Assembly: GCA_026461645.1 (NCBI GenBank)
Contig: JAPJMP010000174.1
Location: forward strand, 1-7,992
Source of the DNA: Burkholderiales bacterium
Lineage (GTDB): Bacteria > Pseudomonadota > Gammaproteobacteria > Burkholderiales > UBA11063
Direction: 5' to 3'
DNA length: 7,992 bases
The position numbers were made by a program, and so were the translations under genes. This document shows, in pieces, positions 1-5,096 of the stretch (the stretch's first letter is position 1; every line of letters begins with the position of its first letter). The notes beneath the pieces were generated by a model. The model was not told the DNA's origin. It ran no database searches and saw only the letters and a program-made list of their open reading frames with translations.

Positions 1-6
1 ATAATA

Positions 7-53
7 GGTGGTGAACCTAAATAATTTTGGGTGGTGAAGTTAAGTAATAATTC
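7..53. repeat. Two imperfect tandem copies of a 23-nt unit
   Basis: GGTGGTGAA occurs at 7-15 and again at 30-38, exactly 23 nt apart. The similarity continues downstream (TAA-x-TAAT in both), giving 16 matches over 19 positions. Only two copies are visible because the window begins here, so the array could extend to the left. Short degenerate terminal repeats are common inside insertion-sequence ends, but this pair alone does not identify an element. Confidence 0.4.
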
Positions 54-90
54 GCAGGAATATAGGTTAAATATAATTTTTGCTCTAAAT

Positions 91-123
91 GGGTCAATTC
101 CTGATTATAATTTACAGTGACCC
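91..123. repeat. Inverted repeat GGGTCA...TGACCC
   Basis: A perfect 6-bp inverted repeat (91-96 with 118-123) encloses 21 nt. The right arm is followed by a T- and G-rich run. It could be part of an IS terminus, given the transposase remnant nearby, but the arms are short enough to occur by chance. Confidence 0.25.
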
Positions 124-202
124 AGGTGTTTTTGAAAATTGCTGTAAGCCTTGTGGCATAAGGGTTTTTGTTTTTAGATGTCCAAAGATGGGTATAATTT
201 TA

Positions 203-235
203 GATAATAAAAAGTTGGAAGCAAGTTCCAACTCT
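203..235 (-). terminator. Hairpin with T-tract, probable leftward terminator
   Basis: AGTTGGAA (213-220) and TTCCAACT (226-233) form a perfect 8-bp stem around a 5-nt loop. Read on the minus strand, the stem is followed directly by TTTTATTATC, the layout of a Rho-independent terminator. On the plus strand the hairpin is followed only by CTTAATT, so the leftward direction fits better. It lies downstream of the transposase remnant on the same strand, so it may be that element's old terminator or a backup for the ihfB operon. Confidence 0.5.
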
Positions 236-268
236 TAATTAGTGTTAGATTAAAGCAAAAAATAAAGG

Positions 269-283
269 CTGGAATTATTCCAG
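269..283. repeat. 15-nt perfect palindrome
   Basis: CTGGAAT-T-ATTCCAG is a perfect inverted repeat with one central base. As RNA it would give a 6-bp stem with a 3-nt loop. No T-tract follows closely on either strand, so a terminator is not well supported. It lies between the terminator-like hairpin and the degenerate direct repeat, in sequence that looks IS-derived. Its function is unknown. Confidence 0.35.
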
Positions 284-308
284 TAAAAGGATAAAATAAT
301 TGATGCTA

Positions 309-383
309 AAGTGGTACATTTTTACGCCGGGCAATTTGACATTAATTAGAAAAAAATGGTATATTTTTATTTTTGGCTTGACA
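309..383. repeat. Degenerate direct repeat, possible IS terminus
   Basis: Copy one (309-341) and copy two (354-383) begin 45 nt apart and align with 23 identities over 30 positions plus a 3-nt gap. Both contain TGGTA-x-ATTTTTA near the left and end in GGC...TTGACA. Read on the minus strand each starts TGTCAA and runs to a TACCA block. That resembles the repeated TGT-initial termini of IS21-family elements, which carry several such repeats near their ends. No istA or istB sequence is present in the window. The direct repeat is visible; the IS21 assignment is inference. Confidence 0.4.
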
Positions 384-520
384 CTGATTGCCAGGAATTT
401 GTTTAACGGTTATTAATTCTGTATCCGGCATACATAAATTATGGCTACGGCTAACCACAATATAATGATAACCATTATCTTTTAGATACGAAGTCTCGGT
501 AAGGGCTAATTTAAACTATC
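342..520 (-). pseudogene. Broken IS1634-like transposase fragment
   Basis: The minus strand from 515 down to a TAA at 342 reads as about 57 residues without a stop, including LTETSYLKDNGYHYIVVSR. This resembles the segment after the second catalytic aspartate in IS1634/IS4-superfamily DDE transposases (D-x-G-I-A-T-E...GY-x-Y-I-V-V-S-R). Just upstream GATAGT (520-515) could be the Asp-Ser of that motif, but it is in another frame and followed by a stop, so at least one frameshift separates them. There is no start codon, and neither the N-terminal half nor the C-terminal glutamate region is seen. The element is decayed and cannot encode an active transposase. The family call is from memory of the motif. 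Confidence 0.5.
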
Positions 521-570
521 AAAAATTTTTCGACTTTTGAAATTTACTAATTTATGCAATATTCAGGTTA

Positions 571-610
571 AAGCATAAAAAATGGATTCTGTTGCAGCAG
601 GATCCATTTT
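571..610 (-). terminator. Rho-independent terminator of the ihfB operon
   Basis: A 13-bp stem is formed by AAAATGGATTCTG (579-591) and CAGGATCCATTTT (598-610), with one G-U wobble and a 6-nt loop (592-597). On the minus strand the stem ends in TTTT, continuing TT and then ATGC. It lies 21 nt beyond the ihfB stop codon in the transcribed direction, which is the expected place for the end of the leftward operon. The plus-strand side also has T-rich sequence after the stem, but no gene reads into it from the left. Confidence 0.85.
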
Positions 611-631
611 AATTTAATACAATTCAAAAAA

Positions 632-919
632 TTATTTAATTGAATTATTCACTCGATTTTTAAGTTCTTTGCCTGCTCTGAAATAAATAACGTTTCTACT
701 ATCAGATTTTATTGAAACTCCATCGCGTGGATTTCTAATAATTCCAGCAGCACGTTCTTTTAAAGAAAAGCAGCCAAACCCACGTATTTCAATTCGATCA
801 CCTTTACAAATTCCACTAGCTAAGGCATTAAACAAACTACGCACTACCCCATCAATTTCTTTTTTATTCAATTTCGGGTATAGTTCAGATAATTTATCAA
901 CTATATTTGAACGCTTCAT
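632..919 (-). CDS. ihfB: Integration host factor subunit beta
   Basis: This is one half of the IHF heterodimer, a nucleoid protein that bends DNA sharply at specific sites and supports transcription, recombination and replication. The 95-residue product has the usual length for the HU/IHF family. The conserved core GDRIEIRGFGCFSLKERAA (residues 40-58) is followed by RNPRDG (62-67), whose Pro64 corresponds to the proline that intercalates into the minor groove. The C-terminus has F-RAGKELKNR (80-89), matching the IHF-beta F-PGKELR-R signature. The beta assignment over HU or IHF-alpha rests on the IEIRGFG form and on its place directly after rpsA, as in other proteobacteria. Only 10 nt separate it from the rpsA stop, and its AGGAT ribosome binding site overlaps that stop. 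A strong terminator follows. Confidence 0.93.
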   Translation of the reverse strand: MKRSNIVDKLSELYPKLNKKEIDGVVRSLFNALASGICKGDRIEIRGFGCFSLKERAAGIIRNPRDGVSIKSDSRNVIYFRAGKELKNRVNNSIK

Positions 920-929
920 CGGTTACATC

Positions 930-2600
930 CTATTCTTGATTAAATTTATCTTGTAATAGTGCACCTAAACTAGTCGTTCCAGAAGCTTTTTCAGCATTTC
1001 TCATTTTCTTAATTGCTTCAGCCTCTTCTTTAGCATCTTTAGCTTTAATTGAAACGTTAATTACTCTGTTTTTCTTATCAATATTAGTAATTAAAACTTC
1101 AAGCTCTTCATCTACTTTAATTAGTTGCGATAAATCTTCAACTTTATTATTTGCCGCTTCTTTCGCTGGTAATACTGCATCAATGCCAGGAGCTAATTCA
1201 ATAACAGCTTCATCGCTTGTTACTGATTTAACTTTTCCTTTAACAATAGAGCCCTTGTCATTGGTGGTAACAAATAAAGCATACGGATCATTATCTAATT
1301 GCTTAATACCTAGAGCAATTCTTTCTTTTTCAACATCAATAGCAATTATAACAATTTCAACTTCTTGACCTTTTTTGTAGTTGCGAATTGCTGCATCACC
1401 ACTTAAGTTCCAAGAAATATCAGAAACATGCACTAAGCCATCGATACCACCATCTAAACCAACAAATAGACCAAAGTCAGTTATAGAACGAATCGTACCT
1501 TTAAAATGGTCGCCTTTTTTGTATTTATCTGCAAATTCAATCCACGGATTTTGTTGACACTGTTTTAAACCTAAACTAATTCTACGTTTAGAGCCATCAA
1601 TTTCAAGAATTTGAACTTGAACTTCATCGCCTAACTTAACTACTTTATTCGGGTTAACATTTTTATTCGTCCAATCCATTTCTGACACATGCACTAAACC
1701 TTCTATGCCAGTTTCAATTTCAACAAAAGCACCGTAATCAGTTAAATTAGAAACTTTACCAAATAATCTTGTTCCAATTGGATGACGTTCTACAATTCCA
1801 TCCCATGGATCATTAGATAATTGTTTCAATCCTAATGAAACTCTATGTTTTTCTTGATCAAATTTTAAAACTTTGGCTTCAATTTCTTGACCTACAGTTA
1901 ACACTTCAGAAGGATGTTTAATTCTCTTCCATGATAAATCAGTAATATATAATAAACCATCAATTCCACCAAGATCAACAAAGGCACCATAATCAGTAAT
2001 ATTCTTAATAACGCCTTTAACAACATTACCTTCTTGCATTCTTTCAATAACGGCTTTGTTATCTTCACCTGTTTTTTCAACTAGCACAGCTTTACGCGAA
2101 ATAACAATGTTATTACGTCTTCTGTCAACTTTGATTACTTTAAATTCAACATCTTTACCTTCATATGGAGTAAAATCACGCACAGTTCTTACATCTAATA
2201 ATGAACCTGGTAAAAATAATCTTACATTTTTGTACATTACTCCAAGTCCACCTTTTACTCTGCCATAAATTGGACCTGATAATATAACTTGATCTTCTAA
2301 TGCTTGTTCTAACTCAGTCCAAGCTGCTATTCTTCTTGCTTTATCACGTGATAGTCTGGTTTCACCGTATCCATCTTCGATGGCTTCGATGGCAACATAT
2401 GTAGTATCACCAACTTTAACCTCTAATACTCCATGTTCATCTTTAAATTCAGTTACAGCGATTAAAGATTCTGATTTTAAACCAGCATTTACAGTAACAT
2501 ATTTGTTATCAATATTTACCACTTCGGCTTTAACCACTTCACCTTCGCGCATTTCTAACAATGCGGATTGTTGCTCAAATAAACTTGCAAAATTTTCCAT
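930..2600 (-). CDS. rpsA: 30S ribosomal protein S1
   Basis: S1 is the large RNA-binding protein of the small subunit that captures and unfolds mRNA leaders, mainly those with weak Shine-Dalgarno sites. The product is 556 residues, almost the same as the E. coli protein. It shows six S1 (OB-fold) repeats at about residues 20-87, 105-171, 190-260, 275-347, 362-434 and 450-520. Repeats three to five carry the clear D-G-FV-x-GGIDGL-H-SD-SW pattern, for example ITDYGAFVDLGGIDGLLYI and ITDFGLFVGLDGGIDGLVHV. The N-terminus MENFASLFEQ matches the ribosome-anchoring segment of gammaproteobacterial S1. It sits between cmk and ihfB in the common proteobacterial order. There is no good Shine-Dalgarno before the ATG (see findings). 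Identification is secure. Confidence 0.98.
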   Translation of the reverse strand: MENFASLFEQQSALLEMREGEVVKAEVVNIDNKYVTVNAGLKSESLIAVTEFKDEHGVLEVKVGDTTYVAIEAIEDGYGETRLSRDKARRIAAWTELEQALEDQVILSGPIYGRVKGGLGVMYKNVRLFLPGSLLDVRTVRDFTPYEGKDVEFKVIKVDRRRNNIVISRKAVLVEKTGEDNKAVIERMQEGNVVKGVIKNITDYGAFVDLGGIDGLLYITDLSWKRIKHPSEVLTVGQEIEAKVLKFDQEKHRVSLGLKQLSNDPWDGIVERHPIGTRLFGKVSNLTDYGAFVEIETGIEGLVHVSEMDWTNKNVNPNKVVKLGDEVQVQILEIDGSKRRISLGLKQCQQNPWIEFADKYKKGDHFKGTIRSITDFGLFVGLDGGIDGLVHVSDISWNLSGDAAIRNYKKGQEVEIVIIAIDVEKERIALGIKQLDNDPYALFVTTNDKGSIVKGKVKSVTSDEAVIELAPGIDAVLPAKEAANNKVEDLSQLIKVDEELEVLITNIDKKNRVINVSIKAKDAKEEAEAIKKMRNAEKASGTTSLGALLQDKFNQE

Positions 2601-2632
2601 ATATTAATTAAACTCAAAATAAAAAATTAAAA

Positions 2633-2668
2633 ATTATAATATTTACATATTACACCCTATTGTGCCAA
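2633..2668 (-). promoter_or_regulatory. Candidate rpsA promoter in the cmk-rpsA gap
   Basis: On the minus strand TTGGCA (2668-2663, inside the last cmk codons) is followed after 17 nt by TAAATA (2645-2640). A perfect consensus TATAAT lies just downstream (2638-2633), although without a good -35 at 16-18 nt. Either -10 would start a transcript carrying a leader of roughly 25-35 nt before the rpsA ATG at 2600. In E. coli rpsA likewise has its own promoters besides read-through from cmk. In such AT-rich DNA, -10-like hexamers are frequent, so this is a reasonable candidate and not proof. Confidence 0.4.
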
Positions 2669-3334
2669 TAACTCTTTATACCAATCAATAATTTTAGTGA
2701 CAGTTTCATTGATTGTCATATTTGAATTATCTAATACTTTAAATGTTGCATCAAACGTCATCGGCGCTATGCTTCGTTGTGAATCGCGTTTATCACGTTG
2801 TTGAATATCACTTAAAATAGCCCCTATTGTACCAGATTGTCCTAAAATTTGCAACTGCTCAAATCTTCTTTGTGCTCTAATCGTTGCACTAGCTTGCAAA
2901 AATATCTTTAATTTCGCTTGCGGAAATACAATTGTGCCCATGTCACGTCCATCAGTTACTAATCCAGGTTCTCGAGCAAACTGTCGTTGTAACTCCAATA
3001 ATTCAGTTCGAATTAATTGATTGCCACTTATAATTGATGCTATATTACCAATTGTTTCCTGCCGAATTAAATTGCTAACATCTTCTCCATTTAACATTAT
3101 TGCCGTTGCAGTAAATTTTAAACGGCATGCTCTAATCCTACTAATTAGTGTGACAATATCTTGATCACTAATTTCGTTTAAACCACATAAATTATGCCGT
3201 TGCGCTATTAATGCAACTACACGATAAATTGACCCGGAATCTAAAAAATTAAATTTTAACTGTTGCGCAATTATTTTAGCCACTGTACCTTTGCCAGAAC
3301 TTGCTGGTCCATCAATTGTAATTATATCTACCAT
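2657..3334 (-). CDS. cmk: Cytidylate kinase
   Basis: It phosphorylates CMP and dCMP with ATP to CDP and dCDP, recycling the CMP released by RNA turnover and lipid synthesis. The 225-residue length is typical. The P-loop GPASSGKGT is at residues 9-17. DSGSIYR (32-38) is the CMP-side motif, DGRDMGTIVFP (128-138) is the conserved substrate-binding segment, and R-DKRDSQRS-APM (180-192) is the lid region with the conserved arginines and aspartate. A GAGGGTGAG ribosome binding site lies upstream, partly over the end of tatD, which is only 11 nt away, so the two genes are probably co-transcribed. rpsA follows after 56 nt, the standard cmk-rpsA order. No key residue appears missing. Confidence 0.96.
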   Translation of the reverse strand: MVDIITIDGPASSGKGTVAKIIAQQLKFNFLDSGSIYRVVALIAQRHNLCGLNEISDQDIVTLISRIRACRLKFTATAIMLNGEDVSNLIRQETIGNIASIISGNQLIRTELLELQRQFAREPGLVTDGRDMGTIVFPQAKLKIFLQASATIRAQRRFEQLQILGQSGTIGAILSDIQQRDKRDSQRSIAPMTFDATFKVLDNSNMTINETVTKIIDWYKELLAQ

Positions 3335-3345
3335 TACTCACCCTC

Positions 3346-4128
3346 TTAAATACATTTAGTAGCACGCTTAAATAATTTAAAAAAATTGTCACTTGTGGCT
3401 TGAGCTATGCTATCAATACTTATATTTTTTAAATCTGCCAAATATTGTGCAGTATGCTTAACTAAAGCTGGATGATTAGTCTTACCACGAAATGGTACTG
3501 GAGCTAAAAAAGGCGCATCAGTTTCAATTAATAACCGATCTAACGGCACATATTGCGCCATTTCTTGCACTGTAGTTGCATTTTTAAAAGTAACAATTCC
3601 TGAAATTGAAATATAAAAACCTAAGTCTAAACATCGCTTTGCTTGGTGTAAATTTTCTGTAAAACAATGCATTACTGCCCCGCAACTCATGGCATTATTT
3701 GCCTGCAGCATATCGATAGTGTCATCAATTGCCTCACGCGTATGAATAATTAATGGCAGCTTTACTGTTTTTGCTACTTCAATGTGCAACATAAACCGCT
3801 GTTGTTGCCATGACATATCTTCACCCTGAGTACGATAATAGTCAAGCCCAGTCTCTCCAATGGCAATAACCTTAGGATTATTTGTATATTTTAATAAATC
3901 ATCGGCACTTAAATTCACATTTTCCATTTTTTCATCAGGATGAATGCCAACAGAGGCAAAAATGTGGGAATACTTTGATGCTAATGCTACAATAGTGTCT
4001 AAATTATCTAATCTAGTTCCAACACATAAAGCATGACTAACTTTATTATTTTGCATTTCATTCAAGTAATATTCAATATTGGTTGCTAATTCTGGAAAAT
4101 TTAAATGACAATGTGAATCTATAAACAT
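3346..4128 (-). CDS. tatD: TatD/YcfH-family metal-dependent DNase
   Basis: This belongs to the TatD family of the amidohydrolase superfamily, TIM-barrel metalloenzymes with DNase activity (E. coli TatD, YcfH, YjjV). The 260 residues cover the whole family length. Metal ligands are visible: H6 and H8 in DSHCHL, E92 in GETGLDYYR, H129 in IHTREA, H154 in HCFTE and D204 in ETDAPFLAP. The segment PVPFRGKTNHP is the conserved C-terminal loop and favours the YcfH-like branch. A GAGGT ribosome binding site precedes the ATG. It is the first gene of the leftward block, 11 nt before cmk, a pairing different from E. coli, where ycfH follows holB. The family is secure; which paralogue it is, and hence the gene symbol, is less so. 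Confidence 0.9.
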   Translation of the reverse strand: MFIDSHCHLNFPELATNIEYYLNEMQNNKVSHALCVGTRLDNLDTIVALASKYSHIFASVGIHPDEKMENVNLSADDLLKYTNNPKVIAIGETGLDYYRTQGEDMSWQQQRFMLHIEVAKTVKLPLIIHTREAIDDTIDMLQANNAMSCGAVMHCFTENLHQAKRCLDLGFYISISGIVTFKNATTVQEMAQYVPLDRLLIETDAPFLAPVPFRGKTNHPALVKHTAQYLADLKNISIDSIAQATSDNFFKLFKRATKCI

Positions 4129-4237
4129 TAATTTACCTCGTTGTAATTTAATTTGCTAAAATACTAAAAATAGTTTAATATATAAGTATCTATTCTACAA
4201 TATTCACAAGTTAAACAACTAGAAAGATTTATTAATC
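4129..4237. promoter_or_regulatory. Divergent promoter region tatD / gmk
   Basis: This 109-nt AT-rich gap separates the leftward and rightward blocks and must hold start sites for both. On the plus strand TTGCTA (4153-4158) and TAATAT (4176-4181) are 17 nt apart, each matching four of six consensus bases. A TATAAG (4181-4186) overlaps as an alternative -10. This would give a gmk leader of about 45-50 nt. On the minus strand I see only weak -35/-10 pairs and name none. No clear operator palindrome is visible. The ribosome binding site for gmk is modest (AGAAAG at 4221-4226). Confidence 0.5.
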
Positions 4238-4831
4238 ATGGAAACAGGCAATATTTTTGTTATCTCCGCTCCTTCGGGTGCAGGAAAGTCATCGTTAGTA
4301 AAGGCTCTATGCGCAAAAGATAACTCAGTGCAAGTTTCAATATCGCACACCACAAGAGCTCCAAGAGTTGGTGAAATAGACGGAATTAATTACCATTTCA
4401 CCTCGCACGCTACTTTTTCCGCAATGTTACAACAATGTAAATTTGTTGAACATGCAATCGTATATGATAATTTTTATGGCACTCATGTTGATAGCATAAA
4501 CAATTTACGCCAAAAAAATGTTGATATTATTCTTGAAATTGACATTCAAGGAGCAATGCAAGTTAAAAAAATATTTCCTGAGGCCGTGCTAATTTTTGTT
4601 TTACCACCTAGCTTAATCGAATTAGAACGTCGACTTCGAACTAGAGATACTGATGATAATGACACAATAATCTTGCGCTTAAGTAAAGCTAAAGAAGAAG
4701 TTTTAAGTGCTAAACAATTTGATTACGCCGTTATCAATGATAATTTTAATGATGCTCTTGAGGCAATCTATAGTATAATTATGGTACAAAGACTTAAAGT
4801 GCCAAAAGTACTTAGCACTTACCAATTTTAG
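4238..4831 (+). CDS. gmk: Guanylate kinase
   Basis: It converts GMP to GDP with ATP, an essential step for GTP, dGTP and (p)ppGpp supply. The P-loop APSGAGKSS is at residues 11-19. The GMP-binding residues S36-H37-T38-T39-R40, R43, E71 and Y80 (in the FYGT motif) are present, as is the IDIQGA segment (101-106) and the lid region with R131-R132 and R134. The 197 residues are about ten fewer than in E. coli. The missing part is the variable C-terminal tail, so activity should not be affected. It opens the rightward block, with rpoZ after 34 nt and spoT after that, the classical proteobacterial order. In many bacteria Gmk is inhibited by (p)ppGpp, which links it to its downstream neighbour. Confidence 0.96.
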   Translation: METGNIFVISAPSGAGKSSLVKALCAKDNSVQVSISHTTRAPRVGEIDGINYHFTSHATFSAMLQQCKFVEHAIVYDNFYGTHVDSINNLRQKNVDIILEIDIQGAMQVKKIFPEAVLIFVLPPSLIELERRLRTRDTDDNDTIILRLSKAKEEVLSAKQFDYAVINDNFNDALEAIYSIIMVQRLKVPKVLSTYQF

Positions 4832-4865
4832 ACTATTTAAACTTAAATTTTTAGGAACAATTATT

Positions 4866-5072
4866 ATGGCAAGATTTACTGTCGCAGATTGTATGGAAAA
4901 CATCCCTAACCGCTTTAATATGACAATTATAGCTTCGATTAGAGCTAGGCAAATTGAAAATAGTTCAGCAACATTACTTGCAAATAGCGAAAACGATAAA
5001 CCAACAGTTTTAGCTTTGCGTGAAATTGCGGATAATTTAGTAAATGAAGAACTATTTAAGGTTTTAGAATAA
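4866..5072 (+). CDS. rpoZ: RNA polymerase omega subunit
   Basis: Omega is the small subunit that chaperones beta-prime and helps form the omega/beta-prime (p)ppGpp binding site of RNA polymerase. The 68-residue product begins MARFTVADCMENIPNRFNM, the conserved RpoZ N-terminus, and keeps the NDKPTVLALREIADNLVN block (44-61). It ends soon after, so it lacks the roughly 20-residue charged tail of the 91-residue E. coli protein; the tail is variable and dispensable for the fold. AGGA (4853-4856) is a good ribosome binding site 9 nt before the ATG. The location between gmk and spoT is standard. A longer minus-strand reading frame over this region is only a shadow. Confidence 0.95.
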   Translation: MARFTVADCMENIPNRFNMTIIASIRARQIENSSATLLANSENDKPTVLALREIADNLVNEELFKVLE

Positions 5073-5079
5073 AACAATA

Positions 5080-5091
5080 TTACTTAAGTAA
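5080..5091. repeat. 12-bp perfect palindrome before spoT
   Basis: TTACTTAAGTAA is a perfect palindrome ending 5 nt before the spoT start codon, inside the 24-nt gap after rpoZ. It overlaps the place where the ribosome binding site should be; the only purine run, AAAGA (5090-5094), is too close to the ATG to be a strong site. It could be a protein-binding site or a weak RNA structure, or chance in AT-rich DNA. Confidence 0.3.
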
Positions 5092-5096
5092 AGAAT

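Larger units (their letters stand above)
1..578. other. Gene-free, IS-derived decayed region
   Basis: No intact open reading frame with recognisable homology lies here; all six frames are broken by frequent stops. What can be seen is a minus-strand fragment resembling an IS1634-family transposase (about 342-520), a degenerate direct repeat of about 30 nt with 45-nt period (309-383), two compact hairpins (213-233 and 269-283), a 6-bp inverted repeat with a long loop (91-96 with 118-123), and two imperfect copies of a 23-nt unit at the extreme left. The mixture looks like the remains of more than one insertion sequence collected downstream of the ihfB terminator. The assignment of the debris to IS families is inference. 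Confidence 0.6.

Noticed and set aside
1..578. CRISPR array, tRNA or small RNA gene in the long gene-free region
   Set aside because: There are only two-copy degenerate repeats with no regular spacers, no tRNA-like cloverleaf or T-loop sequence was seen, and the hairpins are explained as terminators or IS debris.
1183..1368. Plus-strand reading frames within rpsA (also at 2056-2268 and 2380-2607) and a minus-strand frame at 1898-2080
   Set aside because: They overlap the highly conserved rpsA frame, have no recognisable motif and are expected shadows of a long AT-rich gene.
4798..4820. AAGTGC...GCACTT inverted repeat at the end of gmk as an intra-operon terminator
   Set aside because: The stem is only 6 bp with a 12-nt loop, lies inside the gmk coding region and has no T-tract immediately after.
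4703..5077. A 124-codon minus-strand reading frame across gmk and rpoZ
   Set aside because: It lies antisense to two conserved genes and shows no recognisable domain, so it is a shadow frame.
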